Shown here piece by piece: positions 55,452-64,000 of a DNA stretch of 64,000 nt. Both the position numbers and the translations under genes were made by a program. This DNA is from Puccinia triticina (lineage: Eukaryota; Basidiomycota; Pucciniomycetes; Pucciniales; Pucciniaceae): contig NC_070569.1 of NCBI RefSeq assembly GCF_026914185.1, positions 806,001 through 870,000 of the forward strand, written 5' to 3'. Every line of letters begins with the position of its first letter. The first letter of the stretch is position 1. A model generated the notes under the pieces. The model was not told the origin of the DNA, did not search any database, and saw only the letters and a list, made by a program, of their open reading frames with translations.

Positions 55452-56500
55452 TCACTTTTTTTTTTTTTGAAATTTCTCTGTAATTTGTTTCCTTCCTGCA
55501 AAATCATAACCCTTCTATCATCTCTTTTGCTCTTGATTTCCTCCTTTCTTAGTTTTCAACCATAGTAAAAGCTTCATTTTGTTGCCAGATCAAATAGGTC
55601 ATTTTTACATACTCACTAGAGGAAAAGGCGGCTGCGCCGCTGCAGGGACCAGGTGCCCAGCTCATCTCCTTACTCTGTGGCAGTAGTTCATGTGTCCATG
55701 TTTTTGAATTATGAATTTACAGAGGGTTTTGAGATATTTTCCATCCAGGTTGATCTGTCTTTGGTGCCAAAAACTATGCCTTAACCATGAATACAGTCAA
55801 ACACTTGAAACCCCAAACCCCTTTGTGGACAGAATTTGCTATGTGGTTAGGCAGGTTATGTGGTTTCAAGAGTTAGCAACACACCAAAATTAAATTTTGG
55901 TGGACCCAAATGAGTGTGGGGTTTGGAAAGTTACTCCCTTGAAAAAGAATGTGGTTTCATAGGTTTGACTGTAACTTGCATTATCCACAATTGACAAGCA
56001 TCATTTGTCTTTCCAGGGTTTCAAAATTGGAATTTGAAAAACTTTAGTACCCATTTTATTGGGGATGTAGCTCACATTAAAGATGATTTTATCACTTTGT
56101 ATAAAATCATGTATCTAGCTCAGAAACTCCTATGACATTTGTCTCAGTGAAGAACTTAATACCTGTCACAAAAATTTTAAGCTTTTTAAATTGATAAACT
56201 GTATAGTTCAATCAGCAATATTCAATCATGAATAAGATGAGGTCTTTATTTGAATGGGTAGTAGCAATTTGGAATGAGAGATATATTGAAGTTATAGCTG
56301 TAAAAATTGATCAGAAAGTTGGAGGAGTGGATTGGGCGGTGTAGGACTCCAGGGATGGATGGGTAATCGAAGTTCCTTTGAGGGGGAAATAAATTGTATG
56401 ATAGGTTGAAAGGCTATTACAATCTACGGGTGGTTTGAAAGACCTGCCCCTCTAATAGTACTATGCAAATAACCAAGAGTCTTGTAATCAATATTTAAGA
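55452..56500. other. AT-rich stretch, nothing recognised
   Basis: A T-run lies at ~55457-55468. No supported coding or repeat was seen by eye. The right part may be the far end of the LTR that starts at 57369. Confidence 0.4.
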
Positions 56501-57369
56501 AAATGTGGCAGATTCCAAGATAGCTCTTACTTTTATATAGTAATCTCTATCAGACCTAAATATCTAATTCAATGTGTTTTCTCTTGCAATGAACCTAGCT
56601 CAACGGACAACAGTGATGAGTACGTGCGTGGAAGCATGAGATTCATTGCAACAACAAAGAAAGGAAAAGAAAGAAAAGAAAGAAGAGAAAGAAAAGAACT
56701 CACCTAGCTCAACAGACGACAGTGATGAGTACATGCGTGCAACACTGGGTCGCTACGCTAACCATAGCGGTTAGCGTAGCGTAGCGCAGCGCAAATGCGC
56801 TATTTTTTAGCTTAGCGTTAGCGCAATTGCATGCATATGCGCTAACGCTACGCGCACGGGGTGCGCAGCTATTTTAGCTGATAGCGTAGCGTTAGCGCAG
56901 ATGCGCGCAATTGCGCTAACGCTACACATGCAGGGCGCAAAAGAGCGCGCGCTACGCTGCGCTACAGCGCCTTGAGCGGGAAAAAAGGGCTTTTTTTCCG
57001 CTAAAAGCGCTGTAGCGCAGCGCAGCGTAGCGTAGCGACTGTAGCGGCGCGCTAACGCTAACAAAGAATTGGCGCGCTGTTAGCGCCGCTGAAAATTAGC
57101 GCAGCGTAGCGGCGCTAACAGCGCGCTAACGCTATGCAAAACAGATGGACGCTTTTTGCCGCTACGCTAACGCGTAGTGCTGAAATAGCGTAGCGTAGCG
57201 TAGCGACCCAGTGTTGATGCGTGGAAGGATGAGGAAAAGGAGCTTCCACGCACGCACACCCGTTGAGCTAGATGCCTACATACACATGTCACAGAATGAA
57301 GAAAGATGAAAGACAAGTGATAGGTTGGAAGCATACTGAAACAGAAAGGAAAAACACAACACCTCAACA
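56500..57369 (-). mobile_element. 3' LTR of a Copia element, with MITE insertion
   Basis: On the minus strand the polypurine tract AAGGGGGGG (57378-57370) is followed by TGTTGAGGTGTTGTG, a standard LTR start. A TATA-like ACTATATAAAAG lies at ~56530-56545. The LTR holds a ~110-bp internal duplication (CTAGCTCAAC...GATGAGTAC at ~56595 and ~56704). The second copy of that duplication contains the MITE at 56740-57216. The distal LTR end is not fixed. Confidence 0.6.
56740..57216. mobile_element. 477-bp MITE with CAACACTGGG ends and 7-bp duplication
   Basis: CAACACTGGGTCGCTACGCT at 56740 is inverted at 57216. ATGCGTG flanks it at 56733-56739 and 57217-57223. The interior is made of TAGCGTAGCG/GCGCTAACGC words. 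A paralogous empty site (GAGTACGTGCGTGGAAGCAT) sits 108 bp upstream at ~56625. It belongs with the 28500-28907 MITE by end sequence and duplication length. Confidence 0.9.
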
Positions 57370-57510
57370 CCCCCCCTTGCTGACAACCTAGAGAAGAAAA
57401 AAAATGAAAACATTTTAGAAGTGAGAAAAAGAAGGGGGAAATTTAGAGAGAAGGAAGAGAAAACAACCGGAAAGAAAAATTGAGAGTCAGAAATTAGACA
57501 ATGCCAAATT

Positions 57511-57860
57511 GTGATCGCTGAGATTTGAGAGAAGTCCTGGAGAGTGGTTTTGTCAACATGTCTGCCAACATGTCCTTTGTTGACACGTGCATGACCACCA
57601 GTCTTTTGGCCTTGACACAGTCGCGCACAAAGTGGAAACGGGCGTGGATGTGCTTTGTCCGGGAATGATGCTCGGGGTTTTTCGCCAGGGCCTCAGCGCC
57701 CGCGTTATCGACATGGAGTGGGAGAGCTGATTTGGGCCGAAGGCGTAGCTCTGTGAGAGGAGCTGATGGGCGCCCGACATCTGCATTCAGAGGTCGCGCG
57801 AGCGCGAGCGCGAGGGCCCTTCGCGCCAGTCCAGGCTATGCTACACCCGGGGAAATCACG
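57511..57860 (-). pseudogene. Copia RNase H C-terminus, fragment
   Basis: The frame reads LPLHVDNAGAEALAKNPEHH, then RTKHIHARFHFVRDCV and KDMLADMLTKPLSR, ending TAA at 57511. This is the conserved Copia RNase H tail, immediately before the polypurine tract. Upstream, AWTGAKGPRARARATSE (~57840-57790) belongs to the same domain but in a shifted frame, and further upstream the coding is replaced by GC-rich sequence. Confidence 0.75.
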
Positions 57861-58320
57861 CGGTTTCCACGAGGACTCCACGTGGTGGCCGCGCGCGAGG
57901 TCGGACCAGCGGCTGTTGGTCCACACGTTCACGGGGACTCCACCAACTGGGCACGGCGAGGAATCCACGTGGGCTTTTGGCTCTCCGTGGATTTCTCGTG
58001 GCACCGACGGGATGGTCGGGTCCACGCCGGCCCCACCACACCACCGACGGCGATTCCACCGAGGAAAACCCGTGATCACAACGGGTTGGTCGAGCCCACG
58101 AGGCAGCGACACCTTGAGCGGTGGTCTCCACGTGGCTCGCCGGTCCGTTGCATTCACCTTTGGGGGGTGCAGTGGCTCAGTTAGCCTTGCGCGGAGCGGA
58201 TCAAATCCGCGGGTTATATCTGCAGCAGAATGTGGTACCGCCTGGGTACCACGCACTGCATTGCATGGGGGACATGGAGGAGAACTGGACGAGGAAAGAT
58301 AAGAAAAAAAAAACATAAAA
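57860..58320. mobile_element. GC-rich CCACGTGG-word insertion of unknown class
   Basis: Repeated TCCACG/CGTGG dyads (TTTCCACGAGGACTCCACGT, ATCCACGTGGGC) make it similar in style to 54311-54545. It interrupts the Copia RNase H coding. A short tRNA-like A/B box pair at 58173-58208 is too closely spaced to support a pol III gene. Confidence 0.35.
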
Positions 58321-58345
58321 AGGAAAAAAAATGAAAACAAGATAA

Positions 58346-59992
58346 TTAGAAGCCGTCTGCGGCACCATCTTCATCTTCATCACCCGGGGCCTCCTGGGCT
58401 CTGTCACGCAGCATCGCCTGCACTTCTTCGTCAGAGGGGAGGGCAACTGAGATGCTGGCAATCTCACGCGCCGTCTTTGCGCCATCAAAAATGTGTCGGT
58501 CGTAGTCCAAGATGAGACGGCCATACCTGATAGGTAATCACACATCAGAAGATGTTCGTCCAATATACTGAGGACAAACATGTACTTACGCCACTTTGTA
58601 GTCTTGCGACTTGTGTCGCATGGTCTCCAGGTGTCGATCAATCAGCTCCCAAGGGGATCGAACCAAGGTAGTCGTTTGATCCTGTTGACGCTGCATGTAC
58701 ATATGCAACCAAAGGTGCGCCATGCGTACCACCAAGCTGATGTGGATTGATCGGGCCACATCGGCTCGCGTCATGAGTGCATGTTGAGGGCAAAACTCTT
58801 GCAAAACCTGATTTCTCCGCAACAAAGATTCCATCAGCCTCGGTCTTTTGGCTTTAGATTAGAGTGATAAGATGAGACTTACTGTGACAACCACATCAGT
58901 GATTTGTGGGATAGGCACAGCATTTTCCCGGGCCCCTGGCCTCGCACCGGCCATAATCTAAGAAAGGTCATTGTGATCAGCAAGCCAGTTTAAGAGATGC
59001 AGACCATGTGGAATGGTGACTGACCATCTTTGCAAGCGCACTCTTCTCGTATTTAAGTAAATCTCGGATGAGGAGGGAGACACTACTGACGGCGTGGTCT
59101 TCATGATCAATATAACCCGCCGGGAGGTAGGTAGTCTTCCACTCGTGGTCCATTGCATCCACCTCGCCCTGCAGTCCCAGCTATCCAGTCAGCCAGCTGA
59201 CAGGTGGAAAGGATGTGGATTTAAGTCAACTCACCTTCACTAATACCAGGGGGGTTTGAGGAATGAGGGCGCGGGTATCCACGGTATGAGTTCGACCATA
59301 TGACTGCAGGGCTGGCATGAGGAGCTTTTGGCGAGTTTTTGCGCGAATTAAGGCCTAGTTAAGTCATTCATACATATGGGTTAGTCCTGTATATCCTAAT
59401 CTTGGGTGGGTTGACGTACTCGGACATCGCGATGGTAAATAAACCCCCTACTGGGATTGACATCAACAGGGGGGATATGGACGGGGGCTGGGACATGTTC
59501 GGGCCCACGCTGGGTACCAGATGGTTTGACTTGAGCTCGGATTGATTTGAGGTACATGAGCGTAGCCAGCACACGATCAGCCTCTGACAGCTGGGCCGGG
59601 GGAGATGTGTCAGATCAAGCGAGATGAACAGAGGATGAGGACATACTTACGGCTGCAACTCGTCGGACCCGCTCAATCTGACCGACATCTAGGCCCAGTT
59701 CATCTGCCAGTTGTTCAACTGACATGGCTTCCTGTTGGAGGGGAGTTTCATCTGGCGTCGGCTCACTGCGGTGATTTTCAGGTCCGTCTGGAACATCACC
59801 GGCGTTATCGGGCCCGGGGTTGCTATCTTCAGGTTTGTCTGGAACGTCACCGGAGTTATTGGGCCCGGGGTTGCTATCTTCATTCTTGCTACGCAGCATA
59901 GGGATGATAGGGGTCAGCTCTTCGTCTCGAGCCGCACCATCCAGGTCAGGATGGATTGCAGCCGATGCCCCTCGAGTTGGGCTCCTGACTGT
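58346..59992 (-). CDS. Multi-exon rust-lineage gene, 5' part cut off by DIRS copy 2
   Basis: From right to left the exons are coherent: RGASAAIHPDLDGAARDEEL... to RVRRVAA; LSEADRVLATLMYLKSI...; ALIRAKTRQKLLMPAL...; GEVDAMDHEWKTTYLPAGY...SALAKM; IMAGARPGARENAVPIPQ...; VLQEFCPQHALMTRADVARS...; and a final exon ending DEDEDGAADGF, TAA (58346). Introns such as 58882-58809 (approximately) and 58588-58528 have clean GT-AG ends. A 17-aa repeat (EDSNPGPNNSGDVPDKP) occurs twice near 59830-59760. No domain is recognised; the style matches multi-copy rust families. The 5' end is lost at the DIRS junction (59993), and what lies beyond it is outside the window. No internal stop was seen in these exons, which suggests a recent break. 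Confidence 0.55.
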
Positions 59993-60443
59993 TCCATTCT
60001 CACGCTGCTCCAAATCTGAACAGATTCGGGGAGCGCACCACTGCTAGCCCGCTAGGGCCTTAGTCAGTGTCACGCCCCCCTAGCCTAGGCCGCGCGCCCC
60101 ACTTTTAGCGGGGGCTTGGCCTAGGCGCTGTGTGGGCCAGGGGGGGGGGGGCTACCACCCGGGGCCGGGGGTGTCTTTGGGTGTGGCACCATCCAAAGAT
60201 GGTTCCCAAAGACCCCAACAGACCGAGTGGGGATCAAAAGAGCCCCCCGAGCAGAAACAGAGCAGAGAATGCACAGGGAAGAAGGGGGGTCTGTACAGAC
60301 CCAGATGCTCAGACTAGGAAGCCTGAGCCCCGCGTACACCCCTAACTTCCGTCGGTGCATCCTCCGCCAGTTAATCCACACCTTTGGTTTTCCAGCGGTT
60401 TTTGACTGTGTTTTTATTTCAAAACTAGACCTCAACCGGTTTT

Positions 60444-61575
60444 TCACTCATTGAGTTGCTTTATGATTTGCACCGTCTCGAGCAGCTCGTCATTCAAGTA
60501 TTCTCGGATATATAGGAGGTAGGCGTTTGACTTCCACCTGCCGATGGTGCATATCTCCTCGGCGGAGATTCCAAGGGCGAAGCAGAGGGAGGCTCCACCC
60601 ACCCGGAAGGAGTGGCCAGTGATTCTGTGAAAACCGCCGAGTTCCCAGATCGCATGAGCCACCCGCGTTACCCTCCCCCTAGTCAGGTGTTGTCTTGCGC
60701 CGTCTAGGTGGTAGCCGAATAGGGAGGTGACCGCCCCGTCCGCTTCTTTGAGCCGTCTGAGTACCGCTCGTACTGGGCAAAGTTTATTTGGTTGGCCGTT
60801 TAGCACAATGCATTGGGTTTCCCCGGGTGCGCTGGTTTTAGTGTCCCGTAATATCAGCGACACTGAGTTTGTTGATGAAGCTTGAACGTTGCTAGTGAGT
60901 AGCAAAGTTGACTGGTCTAGCGTTCTGCATTGCTTGTTGTAAGTCAGCTCTGCCAAGCGCGCTAGGCCCCAGAAAGCAACAATCGCAAGGTTGGAAATCG
61001 CCTGTGATTCGGCATCCTTGCCTTCCAGGTGCTCCACCAAGAACAGTAGGTGTTTGAGGTGTACCGCGCCCTTTGGTGGTTTCTCCGGTATGGCCGCATC
61101 TTGCTTGGCTGAGGCTTTGAGCATTAGCGTCACGTAATGTTCAATCACGTTTGGATAGCGTAGCTTGTGATAAGTGTGCCACGCGTGGATGCCGTGTAGG
61201 TATCGTTCCAGCGACTTTGATGAGATGTCGGTGGACAGTGGTATCAGGCCGTTTCTGCCTGCCCAGAAGCAAAAATCATATATGTCGTCTTACGACGCTG
61301 GGAGTCGGAAAGGGGACTCTGAGTGCTGCCTCTTGAACTGCAGGAATTTCTTCACCGCCACGTTGTAGGTTTTCAAGGTGTTTGGTTTCCATCCTGCAAG
61401 AACGTAACGCTGCGATAGTGTTGGGGCGAGTTCATCCGTCCCGTTGGAGAGGAATTCCTTGACTTTATTGAGTTCGATCGTGCTTGCGCGGCTTAATGGA
61501 AGGTTCCCCGGGAACGTTGCCCTGGTCTCTATCCGCCTTATCTGTGGCCATACAACGTTTCACGGGTTTCGTGTC
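60444..61575 (-). pseudogene. DIRS tyrosine recombinase, copy 2, premature stop
   Basis: Same domain order as copy 1, including ITGHSFRVGGASLCFALGI and IGRWKSNAYLLYIREY. A TAA near 61292-61290 (in place of the Glu codon before DDIYDF) stops the frame in the N-terminal core. Downstream the frame is open from an internal ATG (61148) to 60444. Confidence 0.75.
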
Positions 61576-61758
61576 CGTCGACTCCCCTTCTAGGGGGGGC
61601 AGGAGGTTTCCTCTCCTGTATTCGCGGCACCGGGTTGCTATTGCTTCCCCCCTTTTTTTTTTTTTTTTTTGACGTTCTCGTCAGGCTTGACGAGAGGATG
61701 CATTACTACTCTTCCTCTCTCTTTTTTTTTTTTTTTTTTTGTACCATGTGACAACGGA

Positions 61759-63359
61759 TTAAGAGATCTGCTCAAAAACGAGCGCAAGATCCTCTGGCAT
61801 AGTTATGGCTACCGCCTTGCTCGGGTTTGACAGGGAGCGATCCCCTCTGGAGAGGCCGTCTGCCCGGTTGTCTGCCGAGCAGACCCTTCTAGCAACTATG
61901 TCAAGTTGCTCGCAGACTAGGAGGTCCTGGATGATTTTCCATTCCTCGTTGACCTCCTGGTCTCCTGACTTCCGCTTGTTTATCACCGACTTGGTGGTCG
62001 TGTTATCGGTCCAGACGATGAGGAGCCTACCAGGTTTTACCCGGAGTTTCAGCAGCATGATGATTCCAAAACGGACCGCAACGGTCTCTAACCAGGCGAT
62101 GCCGCGAGGCTCTTTGCCGCTAGCTCTCCATCCGTCGCGGAGCTTGAACTGGGCCCAGTCTTCACCGACCAATACCCCAATACCGTAGCCGGTGGACGCG
62201 TTGCCGACCCAGTGTATGTCGGTGGGGTCTGGGCTAGGGATGAGGCGTGTGTGCTCGAAAATCGAAAGCGTTGCTGTCCACCTGTTGAGGTCCTCTCAGA
62301 CGTCTTCTGGGTCGCGCGTGCCGAGCGTCTGTGTTTCCAGCTTGTGAGCCAGAGGTATAGGCTACAGAGGTAGCACCGAAGTTGGGGCAGGAGGTAGGAC
62401 ACGTGATTGAGCCTCCCTGCCAGGACTTCAACTTCGTTGTATTTGAACTTCGATTTTGGTCTTAGGAAGACTGCTATCTGCTCCAGTCGTTTCTCAATCT
62501 TGCCTGGTGGGAGGCGGACCGTCTTCTCGACTCTGTTCCATACAAAGCCGATGAATTTTTGTTCCGGCCGGAAGGACGAGCACTTCTCGACGTTTGTCGC
62601 GACTCCTAGTCTATCCGATCTGGCTACTATGTCGTCCATTGACGTGGTGCAGCTTGCCTCTTTGACGAACAAATTGTCGTCGACCCATCGAAAGATTGTT
62701 TTGAGTTGGAACTCGTTTAGCATGATTTGCTTCCAGGCGTCCGCCGGCCTACCAAAAGACCCGCACCCGACGACGCCGCCGAAATTGATACGAGTGTCAA
62801 GGAGTAAACCTCCGTCGAAGTCTTGGATCATGAGGTAGGGCCATTGCGACATGGCCGTTGGGATTTGGCGATACGCCTTTCCCCAGTTGAAAACCGCCAG
62901 ATGGAAACTGGTCTTGTTATTTGGAAAGAAACGAGCTACAACGTTAAAGTTGTCCCAGGTCGTCTCAAAGTCTTTTGCTTCCACGAAGGAGTTAACCGAA
63001 GGGATACACGGGTTGTTGCGCGGGAAGCTTAGGTCGTTGATTGGCCTGGTGGATCCGTCCCCGTTGACTACCGCCCCTAGGGGGTTCGTCCTGAAGAAGG
63101 GGAACTTGGATGCTACTTCGAGATGTGTGAAGGGTCCGAACATTTGTCCCGCCGCTAGTTCTTTCTGGATTGATTTCTCAATCTTGTCCTTAGCCTGAAG
63201 GGCTGAGGAGTGGTTAGGTGGGGTGTAGTGGCTCATCCCGGCGATCGTGTGGTCAGGGATGCCCTGATGGAAACCGGCTTTAAAGCCATGAAGTACGTCC
63301 GCAAAAGTTTGGTCAAGACCCGCCTTTCTAAGCGCGGCTTCCCATTCTGGGATGTTCAT
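61759..63359 (-). pseudogene. DIRS reverse transcriptase/RNase H, copy 2, frameshifted
   Basis: It starts MNIPEWEAALRKAGL, with the ATG overlapping the upstream TGA as in copy 1. The RT is open through FRWVDDNLFVKEA, with both catalytic regions present. A one-base deletion near 62308 (TCTGGGTCG against TCTGGGGTCG in copy 1) shifts the frame before the RNase H-like region. That region is open in the original frame from ~62172 to 61759. Confidence 0.8.
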
Positions 63360-63708
63360 TTCGCACCGACTTCCTCCGGCCAGTTTGCTAGGGCTGCTTT
63401 GGCAAGCTTGTCTTTGCTCACGATCGGAATTCTCACAGGTTGCGCATTGTCACGAGTTGGTACGTTACTGCGAGGACTGCATTTCACAAATTCCTTTTTT
63501 TTTTTTTTTTTGGAAATTTTGTAAACAGAAAAACAACTAAGTTTCGCTACGCGCAAAGGGCTTCTGGGGGTGTGATTTTTGTGGGGAACAAATTGGGGTA
63601 ACTCTAGGTTGTGACATGACAAGTCTAAGGTATTCTCGGGTGATGCGAGGCCAGTACTAGGAGGGTACTTTAGAGGGGGAGGAGGAACTCTAAACTCGAG
63701 CAGGCGAC

Positions 63709-64000
63709 CTACTGGGCTGATTCTACACTAGGCTTTGCACCTTGGCTGCCCTTCTTGTGGTTGGAGCCTTCGGTTCCGTTGTTGTTGGATGCTCCGCGGT
63801 CTTGGTTGGATGAGTTCCCGGCTCTTTTGTCAACGTAGTTTGGGTCGAAATTCGAGCCCTTGTATCCCGACTTCCTTTCGTGGTGCTCTCGCCCGCCGCC
63901 TCCGCCGGAGCCTGGGTTAGGGCCTGCCGAGTAGGATTTTGCTCCGGGCCTGCCGGCCGTCGGCGCCCCCGTGAGGGGGTCCCAAGTGGCCCTTGGGCCG
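63709..64000 (-). CDS. DIRS gag C-terminal exon, copy 2, partial at window end
   Basis: Matches 35381-35672 of copy 1: the Gly-rich and basic tail ending in VESAQ and a stop at 63709. The 5' part lies beyond the window. Confidence 0.6.
   Translation of the reverse strand, partial: GPRATWDPLTGAPTAGRPGAKSYSAGPNPGSGGGGGREHHERKSGYKGSNFDPNYVDKRAGNSSNQDRGASNNNGTEGSNHKKGSQGAKPSVESAQ

Larger units (their letters stand above)
59993..64000 (-). mobile_element. DIRS retrotransposon, copy 2 (runs off window)
   Basis: Collinear with 31668-35675 at high identity (offset ~28,325-28,328). It carries the recombinase, RT/RNase H and the C-terminal part of gag. The boundary TCCATTCTCACGC follows unrelated gene sequence. 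Poly(A) tracts are conserved at 61653-61670 (18), 61722-61740 (19) and 63495-63511 (17). The differences from copy 1 are mostly CpG transitions. Confidence 0.9.

Noticed and set aside
58173..58208. tRNA or SINE promoter (TGGCTCAGTTAG and GGATCAAATCC as A and B boxes)
   Set aside because: The boxes are only 13 bases apart, too close for pol III tRNA-type promoters, and no tRNA fold is possible.

Overview
The window reads as nuclear DNA of a rust fungus (Pucciniales, Puccinia-like). The genes have many 60-100 bp GT-AG introns. Several proteins look like lineage-specific rust families, there is a small secreted cysteine protein of the candidate-effector type, and most of the sequence is transposable elements (KDZ, hAT, Tc1/mariner, DIRS, Copia, a Tad-like LINE, MITEs). 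The genus assignment is inference; no database search was possible.

Layout. 1-5.2 kb: a PH-domain gene (two introns, 926 aa) and its flanks. 5.24-11.43 kb: a 6.2-kb foldback-type element with very long inverted repeats, an 8-bp target duplication and a captured gene fragment resembling the C-terminus of an ALY/REF-type mRNA export adaptor. 11.4-18.7 kb: a repeat, a six-exon rust-family pseudogene, a second degenerate fragment, and long stretches with nothing recognisable. 18.7-22.3 kb: a decayed KDZ transposase (minus strand). 22.7-25.4 kb: a repeat-derived upstream region, a TATA box and a 63-aa secreted protein, then an intact three-exon rust-family gene. 25.5-26.2 kb: minisatellites. 26.2-37.75 kb: a mariner transposase gene split by two insertions, a hAT element (27.1-31.5 kb, itself carrying a MITE) and a DIRS tyrosine-recombinase retroelement (31.7-37.55 kb). 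38.3-43.2 kb: a truncated Copia element carrying a 618-bp hAT-type MITE. 44.3-46.4 kb: two divergently transcribed host genes, an ankyrin-repeat protein and mitochondrial TIM17; both needed splicing to be recognised. 47.6-52.2 kb: a LINE with poly(A) tail, abutting a 1.65-kb array of 59 hairpin units (28-bp period). 54.3-57.9 kb: LTR-element debris and a second MITE of the family seen inside the hAT. 58.3-64 kb: a rust-family gene whose 5' part is cut off by a second DIRS copy that runs off the window.

The main unifying signal is mutational. Key codons of KDZ, mariner, hAT, LINE, Copia and DIRS elements, and of one rust-family pseudogene, are broken by changes that all fit TCG to TTG (or CGA to CAA on the other strand). 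The two DIRS copies allow a direct comparison and differ mostly at exactly these sites. PH, ankyrin, TIM17 and the 24-kb gene remain open and rich in TCG. This looks like a RIP-like or methylation-linked defence acting on repeats at TpCpG.

A second oddity is the DIRS element: poly(A) tracts of 16-23 nt sit in its introns and inter-ORF spacers, and three of them are shared by both copies.
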